Positions 8,809-16,957 are shown, counted from the stretch's first letter. The stretch: DNA of 29,239 bases from UBA5499 sp002426275 (GCA_937888735.1 CALASN010000048.1:1-29239); one strand, 5' to 3'. Program-made: numbers and translations. Notes: generated from the letters alone by a model not told the origin.

Positions 8809-9102
8809 TCATGCTAACTGCTCCTGTCTGCGCCGAGCGTAGCATTCCTGGCAATAGACCGGCCTGCCTTGGCTGGGTTCAAAAGGCACCTGGCACTCTT
8901 TGCCGCAATCTGCACAGACCGCAGAATACATCTGGCGGTTTTTCCCGTTGGCATTCCTCTGGGCGCGACGCTTATCGCGGCACTCCTTGCAGCGCTGCGG
9001 CTCATTATCGAACCCCCGCTCCGCGTAGAATTCCTGCTCCCCGGCTGTGAAAACGAACTCCCGCCCGCACTCCTTGCAGGTTAATACTTTGTCTGTGTAC
9101 AT
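8809..9102 (-). CDS. Small double zinc-ribbon protein (zf_Tbcl plus CxxC-x17-CxxC domain)
   Basis: The 97-residue protein has two zinc-ribbon units. The first is CKEC...CKEC with the FVFTAGEQEFYAERGF core typical of the zf_Tbcl family. The second is CADC-x17-CQEC, matching the CxxC-x17-CxxC domain found in many Clostridia. No enzymatic motif is present. It is the promoter-proximal gene of the operon, ahead of znuA, so it should be made under the same zinc control. A role as zinc store, sensor or RNA/ribosome-associated protein is possible but speculative. The ATG at 9102 is the only good start; AAGGAG lies somewhat far upstream (about 14 nt). Confidence 0.88.
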   Translation of the reverse strand: MYTDKVLTCKECGREFVFTAGEQEFYAERGFDNEPQRCKECRDKRRAQRNANGKNRQMYSAVCADCGKECQVPFEPSQGRPVYCQECYARRRQEQLA

Positions 9103-9149
9103 AACGCTTCAACACGCTCCTTGATCATGATATGCGGACGCAGCCAAGT

Positions 9150-9176
9150 AAATGCATATAGTTCGCATTCGCATTT
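9150..9176. promoter_or_regulatory. Second inverted repeat at the zinc-operon start site, candidate Zur box
   Basis: AAATGC and GCATTT arms frame a 27-nt AT-rich element directly downstream of the -10, over the predicted start. The size and AAAT/ATTT ends are in the style of Fur/Zur boxes. The arms are only 6 bp, so this is tentative. Confidence 0.4.
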
Positions 9177-9205
9177 ATTATAAATTCCTAGTCAGGAATT
9201 GTCAA
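9177..9205 (-). promoter_or_regulatory. Sigma-A type promoter of the zinc operon
   Basis: On the minus strand a perfect TTGACA (9200-9205) is separated by 17 nt from a perfect TATAAT (9177-9182). Transcription would start near 9170, leaving a leader of about 68 nt before the zinc-ribbon ATG. Consensus matches this strong usually need a repressor. Confidence 0.85.
9183..9200. promoter_or_regulatory. Palindrome filling the promoter spacer, candidate repressor operator
   Basis: A perfect 7-4-7 inverted repeat, AATTCCT AGTC AGGAATT, occupies the -35/-10 spacer. A dimeric repressor bound there would block RNA polymerase. It is a candidate site for the Zur-like protein encoded in the operon, although it does not match the classic B. 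subtilis Zur box. Confidence 0.5.
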
Positions 9206-9240
9206 GGAGCACAGCGAAAAATTCAGCGGCATCCGGTCAA

Positions 9241-9276
9241 AAAAAGCTTGAAACGATTGGACGTTTCAAGCTTTTT
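9241..9276 (-). terminator. Strong bidirectional-looking terminator
   Basis: AAGCTTGAAACG (9244-9255) pairs perfectly with CGTTTCAAGCTT (9262-9273) around a 6-nt loop. A/T extensions bring the stem to about 15 bp. The minus strand continues into a run of seven T. The stop codon of the membrane-protein gene (9266-9268) lies inside the stem. It insulates the zinc promoter from upstream read-through. Confidence 0.92.
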
Positions 9277-10666
9277 CGCTACTTGCCGGAAACTTCAGGG
9301 CATTCCCCAAAGCGCTCCCCACTGTGACCGCAACCACATCAATTAAGGTCCGCCACAGCAAGTCCATGAGATCCGTCTTGAAAACCAACGGCATGAAGAA
9401 ATTGAACAACAATAAATTCGCGCCAAAGAAGGCCAGTCCCAGCGTCAAAGCGCTCCTCACGGGAGGGTCCCCGGTCCAATCGCTGAAAATCTCTCCCGGC
9501 TCCAATATCCTCTCCTGAGAGCTGACAGTGGCAAACGAGCGCAAAACCCAGCCGATAACCAGGCCCGTCAGAACGGTCCACAGCATCGTGGCCAAAGGCG
9601 CCCGGCCGTATGAAGAATAAATGCCCACTTGCGTGTACTGGAAAAAGCGGCCCACGACGAAGCAGAGAGCAACGCTGACGATCTGAGGCCACTGCCAGAC
9701 AATTTGCGCTTTTTTTAACGGCAAACCTGCAGACCGGCCCAAAAGCCCTCCCATGGCCAACAGCGCTATGCTGTCCGCCAGGGGATAAGCGATTCGATCA
9801 ATCGGCTGCACATGGGGCAGCGGCTCAAGGAGATAAGCAATCCAAATGGCGCTCAGCAGGGCGCCGTATTTCAGCCCGGAGACGCTGCGCCTCCGAAGCG
9901 GCAAGTACAGGGCAGCAATCGCGGTATAGGCGAAAATCCCATAGCAGATAAAGGCTAAGGGCAAAGTTCCGTTTTGGACAAAGCTGCTGGGCTCCAGCGC
10001 AGTTTGCGGAGCGCCGGAGGGGATGAGCAATTGCGCCAAAAGCCGAACCAAGGTTGTCAAGCTCCCGATGATAAGAAGTCCCAACGCAACTTTACCGCCT
10101 CTGTTCATTTTCTCCTCAGGCTCTTCTTCTGCCAGTGGCAGACAGAAGCCCAATTTTAGTCCGGACTCCCGATTGATTAACTCTCCAAATTGCCGCTCAA
10201 TAAAGCCAAAATAGCCAGTCGCTCCCAGCTCTTTGGTGAACAACTCGATGGACTTTATGATCCGCAACAGGCATCTGACGGGAGTTGCGTAATATTCTTC
10301 CTGCCCCTCGCCTTGCCATGTCACGTCAGTTTCGTCCAAGACAGCTCTGAGCTCTTCGTTCTCTCTGGGATCGAAAGCCGCCAAAAGCGCGTGGCAGAGC
10401 TGTTTATTTTTTTCCGTGGCCACGCTGCTGAAATCATATTCCACCCCCCGCAGGTAACCGTCCACCTTCAAAAGGCAACCGGCGATCGCCTCCAGGGCGT
10501 CGTAATCTCTCAGCCGGGGATTTTGTCTGTACATCTTCAAAAGATTGCCTTCAAAAGTGTTGAGCTGAAAAAGATAAAGGTCCTCACTTCCGCTGGGAAT
10601 GGTGCCAAATCTTTGCGCCATTCTGTCAGGAATCTTTTCCAACATGTAAGGGGTGACTTTTTTCAT
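9266..10666 (-). CDS. Unrecognised multi-spanning membrane protein with cytoplasmic N-terminal domain
   Basis: I do not recognise this 466-residue protein. Residues 1 to about 190 are soluble, rich in charged residues and without obvious motifs. Residues of about 193-460 hold roughly seven hydrophobic segments (starting near GKVALGLLIIGSL), with a charged loop of about 35 residues before the last two. The ATG at 10666 has GAGAGG about 5 nt upstream. It follows the remnant of a glycerophosphodiester phosphodiesterase on the same strand by 22 nt, so the two were probably co-transcribed, and it ends in a strong terminator. Composition matches the neighbours and no transfer signs are seen. Confidence 0.8.
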   Translation of the reverse strand: MKKVTPYMLEKIPDRMAQRFGTIPSGSEDLYLFQLNTFEGNLLKMYRQNPRLRDYDALEAIAGCLLKVDGYLRGVEYDFSSVATEKNKQLCHALLAAFDPRENEELRAVLDETDVTWQGEGQEEYYATPVRCLLRIIKSIELFTKELGATGYFGFIERQFGELINRESGLKLGFCLPLAEEEPEEKMNRGGKVALGLLIIGSLTTLVRLLAQLLIPSGAPQTALEPSSFVQNGTLPLAFICYGIFAYTAIAALYLPLRRRSVSGLKYGALLSAIWIAYLLEPLPHVQPIDRIAYPLADSIALLAMGGLLGRSAGLPLKKAQIVWQWPQIVSVALCFVVGRFFQYTQVGIYSSYGRAPLATMLWTVLTGLVIGWVLRSFATVSSQERILEPGEIFSDWTGDPPVRSALTLGLAFFGANLLLFNFFMPLVFKTDLMDLLWRTLIDVVAVTVGSALGNALKFPASSEKA

Positions 10667-10688
10667 TCTATCCTCTCACCGCAAAAAC

Positions 10689-11480
10689 TCAGCGGCTCAG
10701 CAGTTGGTTTTTTCTTTTTACCAGCGGCGCAATCCGGTCGATCCTATTGGTCCAGATGCCGCCGGCGTATCGAATCCTTGGAAAAAATCGCCGTCGCCCG
10801 CCACCAGAATCACCCTGGTATCTGCCCGCTGCATTCTCCGCAAAAAACGGTGCGGCCAGCCCCACAGCCAAGGCGCGTACTTTTCCGGCAAATGCAATTC
10901 CATATGGCGGCAGGCCCCGGGGACATATCCGGTCCAGCCCACGGCCAGATAAGAGAGCAGCGCCTTAGTCATGGTCGCTTTGGACATCGCGCGCAGGTTG
11001 GGATCCGCTCGGCCAGGGACGCGATTGCGCCGTCTCCGCCGTAGACGGCCAGCTTTTCCAGGCGCGCCGGCGGTAATTTGGCCAAATACCCGGCAAGCTG
11101 CTCTCCGTCCCGAGAAGCCTCGTTTTTCAGATGCAGCAACAGTTCTTCCCCTGGAGATCGCGCCAGCACCTCAGACAAAGTCGGCATCAAGCCCACGCCT
11201 TTGCCGCGGAAAGGATGGGTTTTCCCGCCGTCCGCCGTGTAACCCGTAACCGACGTCCAGCTTCTTCAGTTCCGCCATAGAAGGGATGGTGTTTTCCAGA
11301 CACGGGTGTTCCGGCTTGTAAATGCGCCTGGCAGTATTGGCGCTGCACGTGCTTCCCCGGAAAGAAAAGGTTTGCGCCAAGCCCCGATGAGCCAAAAGCA
11401 AATGCGCAGCCAGCCAAACTTTCTTCCTCCGCAATCGTCCGCTTCCTCCCAGAAGCCAAAGCAGGAATTTGCGCTCTGAA
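10689..11480 (-). pseudogene. Glycerophosphodiester phosphodiesterase (GDPD) remnant with several frameshifts and an internal deletion
   Basis: Homology to GDPD enzymes continues through three frames. The N-terminus reads LLLAHRGLAQTF and PEHPCLENTIPSM (about 11300-11400). About 40-45 residues that should carry the E-x-D metal site and the catalytic second His (the HD motif) are then missing, and the text resumes as ELKKLDVGYG. The frame changes near 11240-11250 to YTADGGKTHPFRGKGVGLMPTLSEV and LAVYGGDGAIASLAERIP. It changes again near 10985-11000 to MSKATMTKALLSYLAVGWTGYVP and APWLWGWPHRFL, and once more near 10770-10790 to GGIWTNRIDRIAPLV. No good start codon is seen at the 5' end. An active enzyme is very unlikely. 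Sequencing error could explain single shifts, but not the deletion. Confidence 0.85.
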
Positions 11481-11527
11481 AGTTAATAATAAAAGAAAGA
11501 CACTAAAACAGAAATGGACGTGAACAT

Positions 11528-12112
11528 ATGAGAAGATTTATCTTCGGTTTCCTTTTGCTGCTGGCGAGCCTCTCAGCCTCGGCCAGCGATTACGTTTACC
11601 GCAATGAGCTTAAGGACATGAAGGCGATCCTCCTGACCGCTGATTTCGACACCAGCGATTTTCCCGACGCCCCCGTGGACGAACTTAAAAGTTCCGCCCT
11701 CTCCATCCTCCACAGCAGCTTGCAGGAAACTCTGCCGGAGGATACTGTCATCTATCTGAACTCCGCCTCTGAATCAGAGCCGGTGGATACCATCATCTCC
11801 GTTGACCTTTTAATCGGAGAAGAAGACGAAGCTAGCTACTATGGCGATGTGATGCTGAAAGTCTACAGGACGGTTCAACTGGCAGATATTGAGACGGAAC
11901 CTTTCTGGTCTATAGTTTACGACGGCAGATACATCATCCAGGGCTCTGTGGAGCAGCTGCCGCAGCAAATCCAAGATACCGTAGAGCCCCTGGCCACAGA
12001 GCTGATGGAGCTGTACCGGGAGTCCATTGATTCCTTTGTTGATCCTCCCGAGCATGAAAGCATGCCGCTTTTGGAAGCGTACCAATTGACCGCTGTAGGC
12101 GAAACTCCCTGA
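11528..12112 (+). CDS. Unrecognised secreted or periplasmic protein with signal peptide
   Basis: The 194-residue protein has a clear Sec signal (RR, hydrophobic core, cleavage after ASLSASAS near residue 20) and an acidic mature part without cysteines or motifs I recognise. A segment around TIISVDLLIGEEDEASYYGDVMLKVYRTV looks like beta-strands, as in small lipoprotein-like or envelope-assembly proteins, but that is only an impression. The start at ATG 11528 is preceded by a weak GGACGTGAA. The gene stands alone on the + strand between two minus-strand units and has its own terminator. Confidence 0.75.
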   Translation: MRRFIFGFLLLLASLSASASDYVYRNELKDMKAILLTADFDTSDFPDAPVDELKSSALSILHSSLQETLPEDTVIYLNSASESEPVDTIISVDLLIGEEDEASYYGDVMLKVYRTVQLADIETEPFWSIVYDGRYIIQGSVEQLPQQIQDTVEPLATELMELYRESIDSFVDPPEHESMPLLEAYQLTAVGETP

Positions 12113-12145
12113 GCAAAGTCAATGGTTTTCACTTCGGTCTTTTTC

Positions 12146-12176
12146 GCTCCGGATTAATCTTTCTGGAGCATTTTTT
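12146..12176 (+). terminator. Rho-independent terminator of the secreted-protein gene, overlapping the alaS 3' end
   Basis: GCTCCGGA (12146-12153) pairs with TCTGGAGC (12162-12169) with one G-U pair, loop of 8 nt, followed by ATTTTTT. It lies 33 nt after the + strand stop and covers the last codons of the convergent alaS. Confidence 0.8.
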
Positions 12177-14775
12177 CTATTTCCAGCCGTCCGCGCTCCA
12201 GCGCCTGGGACAGCTTCGCGGGTTCTTTGCCTCCGGCCTGAGCCAAATCCGGCCTGCCGCCTCCTCCGCCTCCGGCTACTGCCGCCACCTCCCGCATCAG
12301 TTTGCCAGCATGCAGGCCTCGACGGACCAGGTCTTCTGTCACCAAAGCCAAGAAGATCGCTTTGTCCTCCAGGCGACTGCCCAAGATGGCCACTCCGCTT
12401 TGCAGACGGTCTCGGAGCTCATCCGCCAGCAATTTCAAGGCCGCAACGCCGTCGCTTTCCACCTCCGCCACCACAACCTTCACGCCGTGGCAGTCCTCTG
12501 CTTGAGCCGCCAGGCTCTGGCCTTGCCAGCTCATCAGCTTCTCCTCCAAGCTCTCAAGCCTGCGGGAAAGCTCCTGCTGCTTCTGCAAAATCTGATCCAG
12601 CTTCTCCGGCGCCTCTTGCGGGCCGGCGTTGAGCTTCTGCGCCAAATCCCGCAGCTGCCCCGCCTCTTCCTGCATTTTCGCAACCGCGGCCTTCCCCGTG
12701 AACGCTTCCAGACGCCTGACTCCGGAAGCGACGCTGCCTTCCGTGGCGATCTTAAAGAGACCCAACTGTCCTGTCCGGCCGGCGTGGGTGCCGCCGCACA
12801 GCTCGGAGCTGAAGTCTGAGATGGACACCACCCGCACTACGTCGCCGTACTTTTCCGTAAACAGGGCGGTCGCTCCCCGGCCGATGGCCTCTTCTTGAGA
12901 CATCTCCTCCACCTCTACGGGATAGTCTCCAGTTACGGCCTCGTTAACCCTGCGCTCCACGGCTGCCAATTCTTCCGGAGTCAAGGCTTGAAAATGCTTG
13001 AAATCGAAGCGGAGATAATCCGGCCCCACCAGCGAACCAGCCTGCTGTACGTGCTGGCCTAAGATCTCCCGCAGCGCAGCCTGCAAAAGGTGGGTGGCAG
13101 TGTGGCTGCGGCGGCTGGCCTCTCTTCTGGAACTGTCGATCCGGGCCGCCAGCTCGTCGCCCACCGTGACGATGCCCGCCTTGAGAATTCCTCTGTGCAC
13201 AATGAGCTTTTCCACAGGCTTGCGCACGCTCTGGACCTGAAAGCTGCACTGCTCGCTATCGATGACGCCTTGATCCGCCAGCTGGCCGCCGCTTTCGGCG
13301 TAAAAGGGAGTTCTGTCCAAAACTAATTCCAGCTCTCCGTCTCCCGCCTCCGCCTCTTCAACCGCCTGGTCGTCTTTGATGATGGCCAGCACCCTGGCCG
13401 AGGAACTCTGTCGTTCATAGCCCACAAACTGACAGCTGATCCCGTTTTGGTTCACCAATTGGGCGTAGACGGCGCCTTCGCTGTCCAGGTATCCGGTCTT
13501 AGCCCTGGCGGCGCGGGCGCGCTGCCGCTGCTGCTCCATGGCCGCTTCAAAGCCGGCCTGATCCACGGCTAAGCCCCGCTCTTGGGCGATTTCAGCTGTT
13601 AATTCCAAAGGAAAGCCGTACGTATCGTGCAGCTTGAAGGCCTCAGCGCCCGAAATCCGGCCTCCTTGGCAATTGGCGATTAACTCTTCAAGCTTGTCCA
13701 TGCCCGCGGATAAAGTTGCGGCAAAGCGCTCTTCCTCCCGGACGATCACGCTTCTGATTTGCTCTTCTCTGCCCGGAAGCTCGGGATAGCCCTGGGACAT
13801 CACTGCCACAATTCTCTTCACCAAATTCCCCAAAAACAAACCTTCAATTCCCAAAAGCTTAGCGTGCCGGATGGAACGGCGAATCAGCCTGCGCATCACG
13901 TAACCCCTGCCCTCATTGGAGGGAATCACGCCGTCGGACGCCAGGAAAGTAGCTGAGCGCATGTGATCGGCAATCACCCGCACGGAGACGGGATTGTCTT
14001 TGCTGGCCAACTTTTCCACAAAAGAGACGATCTTTTGCATGTTATCGATCTCAAAGATGCTCTCTTTGCCCTGCATGATGGCTGCGATTCTCTCCAGGCC
14101 CATGCCCGTGTCGATTCCCTTCTGGGTCAGGGGCTCGTAATTGCCTTTCTCGTCCTGAAAGAACTGGATGAAGACCAGATTCCAGAATTCCAAAAAGCGA
14201 TCGCAGTCGCAAGCTACGGAACAGTCAGGCTTGCCGCAGCCGTATTCCGGTCCCCGATCCAGATAGATCTCAGAGCACGGTCCGCAGGGGCCCACGCCGA
14301 TCTCCCAAAAATTATCTTCCTTGCCCATTCTCACAATCCGCTCCGCGGGCACTCCCACTTCGCGGTTCCAGATCTCGAAAGCTTCGTCGTCGTCCAGATA
14401 AATGGTAACCCAAAGCTTATCCTGGGGAAGTTTTAGCCGCTGAGTGACGAATTCCCAAGCCCAGTTAATGGCTTCGCGCTTAAAATAAGCCCCGAAGGAA
14501 AAGTTTCCCAGCATTTCAAAGAAGGTGCCGTGACGAGCTGTGACCCCCACTTGCTCTAAGTCCGCAGTCCGCAGACACCTCTGACAGGTGGTCACCATGC
14601 GATGCTCCGGCGCCTTTTTGCCCAAAAAGAAAGGCTTAAACGGCACCATTCCCGCGCCTGTAAGCAGCAGAGTGGGATCTCCTTTGGGAATTAAGGAAGC
14701 ACTGGGTAAAATTTGATGACCCTTTTCCTGAAAAAATTCCAGATACATTTGCCGCAACTGGTCTACTGTAAACAC
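12154..14775 (-). CDS. alaS: Alanyl-tRNA synthetase AlaS
   Basis: This full-length 873-residue class II synthetase charges tRNA-Ala. The N-terminus has the family's FFQEKGHQILPSASLIP and motif 2 region (HGTFFEMLGNFSFG). The editing domain carries the zinc ligands HTATH (about residue 558) and CGGTH (about 660). A Gly-rich C-Ala domain (GGGGGGRPDLAQAGG) closes the protein. An extra Cys-rich insertion, GCGKPDCSVACDCDRF, near residues 182-197 is common in Clostridia and may bind metal. The start is GTG at 14775, giving the expected N-terminus, with GAGGAG about 11 nt upstream. It follows xseA by 38 nt with no terminator between, so it is likely co-transcribed with the nusB-xseA genes. Confidence 0.98.
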   Translation of the reverse strand: MFTVDQLRQMYLEFFQEKGHQILPSASLIPKGDPTLLLTGAGMVPFKPFFLGKKAPEHRMVTTCQRCLRTADLEQVGVTARHGTFFEMLGNFSFGAYFKREAINWAWEFVTQRLKLPQDKLWVTIYLDDDEAFEIWNREVGVPAERIVRMGKEDNFWEIGVGPCGPCSEIYLDRGPEYGCGKPDCSVACDCDRFLEFWNLVFIQFFQDEKGNYEPLTQKGIDTGMGLERIAAIMQGKESIFEIDNMQKIVSFVEKLASKDNPVSVRVIADHMRSATFLASDGVIPSNEGRGYVMRRLIRRSIRHAKLLGIEGLFLGNLVKRIVAVMSQGYPELPGREEQIRSVIVREEERFAATLSAGMDKLEELIANCQGGRISGAEAFKLHDTYGFPLELTAEIAQERGLAVDQAGFEAAMEQQRQRARAARAKTGYLDSEGAVYAQLVNQNGISCQFVGYERQSSSARVLAIIKDDQAVEEAEAGDGELELVLDRTPFYAESGGQLADQGVIDSEQCSFQVQSVRKPVEKLIVHRGILKAGIVTVGDELAARIDSSRREASRRSHTATHLLQAALREILGQHVQQAGSLVGPDYLRFDFKHFQALTPEELAAVERRVNEAVTGDYPVEVEEMSQEEAIGRGATALFTEKYGDVVRVVSISDFSSELCGGTHAGRTGQLGLFKIATEGSVASGVRRLEAFTGKAAVAKMQEEAGQLRDLAQKLNAGPQEAPEKLDQILQKQQELSRRLESLEEKLMSWQGQSLAAQAEDCHGVKVVVAEVESDGVAALKLLADELRDRLQSGVAILGSRLEDKAIFLALVTEDLVRRGLHAGKLMREVAAVAGGGGGGRPDLAQAGGKEPAKLSQALERGRLEIEKMLQKD

Positions 14776-14813
14776 AAACCTGCACGCTCCTCAAGTTTTT
14801 TTCTCTTACAAAT

Positions 14814-16049
14814 TTAATCCTTTAGGCTTTTTCTGTCAATATCGCCTGGCAAGCTCTCCACAGTGCAGTTTGCCCTGCCTTGCCCGAGAATCAGCTCCAG
14901 TGCGTCTCCCACCTTCAGCTTCGACGCGTCCGTTATGACCTCGTCATCCCGGCGGCAAATGCTGTACCCCCGGGAGAGAGTTTTTAATGGAGAAAGCTGC
15001 GTCAAAGCTGCGGAGAACATTTTTAGGCTGTGGTCAGCGTTCTTGATTTTCTCGCCCATAGCTTGTTCCAAAGCCCTGGCCAGCTCATCTGTGCGCAGCT
15101 GCTTTTGCGCCGCAAGCTCTTCCTTCCGCCGAAAGATCCTGGCGCTCGCCGCAGCCGCCAGCCTTTTCTTGGCGAAGCGAACCTTGCCCGCTAGACCGTA
15201 GCCCAGGCGGGCGTAAGCGTCCCGCAGCTTTGCCCTGAGCTCTGTAATGTCCGGCGCCGCCAGTTCCCCGGCAGCGGAAGGCGTGGGCGCTCGCAAGTCT
15301 GCCACAAAGTCGGCAATTGTGAAGTCCACTTCATGGCCCACGGCGCTGATCACGGGCAAAGGGCAGGCGTAGATTGCCCTGGCCACGCTCTCTTCGTTAA
15401 AAGGCCAGAGATCTTCCAGGGAACCTCCGCCCCGGGCGATAATAATGAGCTCCACTCCGCCCTGTTCCTGCAGCAGCCCAAGGGCTCGCACGATGCTAGG
15501 GGCGGCCAGCGGGCCCTGCACTAAAGCCGGAGCCAAGAGCAGCCTGGCCACGGGCCAGCGGCGGGTGATGACGGAAATCAAATCGCGAATGGCGGCTCCG
15601 GTGGGCGAGCTGACGATTCCGATCCGCTTTGGGAAAAGGGGCAAAGGCTTCTTGCGCTCCTGGGCAAAGAGTCCCTCTCGCGCCAGCTTGCTTTTCAATT
15701 GTTCGAAGGCCAAGGCCAGGGCCCCTTGGCCTAAAGGCACCAGTTCGTAGGCGTAAAGCTGATATTGCCCGCCTTGTTCATAGAGACTAATCCTGCCTCT
15801 GGCCAAAATTTCCGCGCCGTCCTCCGGTTCAAAGGGGAGTTTGCCGGCGTAAGAGCGGAACATCACGCACCTGAGGGAAGCTGTTTGATCCTTCAGCGTG
15901 AAATATAAGTGGCCGGAACTATGACGTTTATAATTTGAAACCTCTCCGCGCACCAGCACGTCCTGCAGCAGCAGATCAGACTCCAAGCGCCGCTTAATCT
16001 TGGCGGTCAGCTGGCTGACTGTGACGCTGACAAGCTCTATTCCGTGCAT
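14814..16049 (-). CDS. xseA: Exodeoxyribonuclease VII large subunit XseA
   Basis: The 411-residue protein has an N-terminal OB-fold (VSQLTAKIKRRLESD, VRGEVSNYKRHSSGHLYFTLKD) and the exonuclease VII catalytic core: GIVSSPTGAAIRDL, ARGGGSLEDLWPFN, SAVGHEVDFTIADFVADLRAPTPSAAGE. A charged coiled-coil-like C-terminal part follows. Exo VII degrades single-stranded DNA in mismatch and cross-link repair and works with multiple small XseB subunits. The ATG at 16049 has GGGAGG 7 nt upstream and overlaps the 3' end of the TsaD-like gene by 13 nt. xseB, which usually follows directly, is not in the 38-nt gap before alaS or elsewhere in the window. Confidence 0.96.
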   Translation of the reverse strand: MHGIELVSVTVSQLTAKIKRRLESDLLLQDVLVRGEVSNYKRHSSGHLYFTLKDQTASLRCVMFRSYAGKLPFEPEDGAEILARGRISLYEQGGQYQLYAYELVPLGQGALALAFEQLKSKLAREGLFAQERKKPLPLFPKRIGIVSSPTGAAIRDLISVITRRWPVARLLLAPALVQGPLAAPSIVRALGLLQEQGGVELIIIARGGGSLEDLWPFNEESVARAIYACPLPVISAVGHEVDFTIADFVADLRAPTPSAAGELAAPDITELRAKLRDAYARLGYGLAGKVRFAKKRLAAAASARIFRRKEELAAQKQLRTDELARALEQAMGEKIKNADHSLKMFSAALTQLSPLKTLSRGYSICRRDDEVITDASKLKVGDALELILGQGRANCTVESLPGDIDRKSLKD

Positions 16050-16957
16050 CCGCAAGCCTCCCGGGCAGCCACAGCCACTCCCGCCGCATTGTCCGCGCAA
16101 TAGCGGGGAGAGGCAAAGTGCAAATCGAATCCAGGCAACTTCTCCTCAAGATAAGACCTGATGATGCCGTTGGCCGTTACCCCGCCCACAAACAAAACCG
16201 AAGCGATTCCATGCTGAGAGCCGGCCTTTTGCAGGACCTTCACCAGCCCCCGGCCGATGGCGGTGAACACGGCCAAGGCAACGTCCTCACGCTTGGCGCC
16301 TTGCTCGATGGCCCTGGCAGCTTGCGATTCTGGTCCGCCGAAACTCAGATCGCAGCCGCGGGCAGGAGCGGGAAAGATCACGCCGCCCCTGCGGCCTTCC
16401 TTTGCCAGCAGTTCCAGCTGGGGTCCTGCTGGGAAAGGAAGACCCAGGCGCACTCCCACCCGGTCCACGAACTGTCCTGCGTGCAAATCCAAGCTGCCGC
16501 CCAAGGTCTGAAGCTTCTCCAGCTGTCCTTGCACTAAAAGCAAATCCGTGGTGCCTCCGGAGACGTGAAAAGCCAGCCAGCTCTCCGGCGGCTTGAACTG
16601 TGAAGACCACAGTCCCGCCCACAGGTGACCTTCCTGATGGCTGGTGGCAAAAAAAGGACAGTTTAAGCCGGCGGCCAGGGACCTGGCCACAGCGGCGCCG
16701 GCCCGAAACACCGGCAGATAAGAGTCGCTTACAGGTCTGGGCCTGGTGCTGGCGGCCACAGCGGCGATTTTGCCCGGATGCAGCTCTTCCAGCAGGCGCG
16801 GCAGGTTCCCCAGGTGTTGAAAAAGGGCTTCAGATTGCCGAAGCCCCCGTTTGCCCTGAGGCACTGTGAGGATTTTTCTTTTTTCCGCCAGCTTCTCGCC
16901 GTCCAGATAGGCAACGGAGGTGGTATAACAGCTGGTATCGATGCCCAAATACCCCAA
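16037..16957 (-). CDS. TsaD/Kae1-like (peptidase M22 family) paralogue
   Basis: The 306-residue ASKHA-fold protein is related to TsaD, the tRNA t6A synthase subunit. It shows an N-terminal phosphate-binding LGIDTSCYTTSVA, the metal-site pattern HQEGH (about residue 105), a VSGGTTDLLLV nucleotide-binding loop and C-terminal FVGGVTANGIIR. It is somewhat shorter than bona fide TsaD (about 335) and lies between nusB and xseA, where Clostridia often carry a divergent Kae1-like gene beside a separate true tsaD. I therefore do not assign tsaD. The start is TTG at 16957, 3 nt after the nusB stop, with GGGGAG 6 nt upstream. Its cellular role is unknown. Confidence 0.85.
   Translation of the reverse strand: MGYLGIDTSCYTTSVAYLDGEKLAEKRKILTVPQGKRGLRQSEALFQHLGNLPRLLEELHPGKIAAVAASTRPRPVSDSYLPVFRAGAAVARSLAAGLNCPFFATSHQEGHLWAGLWSSQFKPPESWLAFHVSGGTTDLLLVQGQLEKLQTLGGSLDLHAGQFVDRVGVRLGLPFPAGPQLELLAKEGRRGGVIFPAPARGCDLSFGGPESQAARAIEQGAKREDVALAVFTAIGRGLVKVLQKAGSQHGIASVLFVGGVTANGIIRSYLEEKLPGFDLHFASPRYCADNAAGVAVAAREACGCTE

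Noticed and set aside
10190..11044. 284-residue + strand frame opposite the membrane protein and the GDPD remnant
   Set aside because: Antisense to a better supported gene, no ribosome site, and composition typical of shadow frames.
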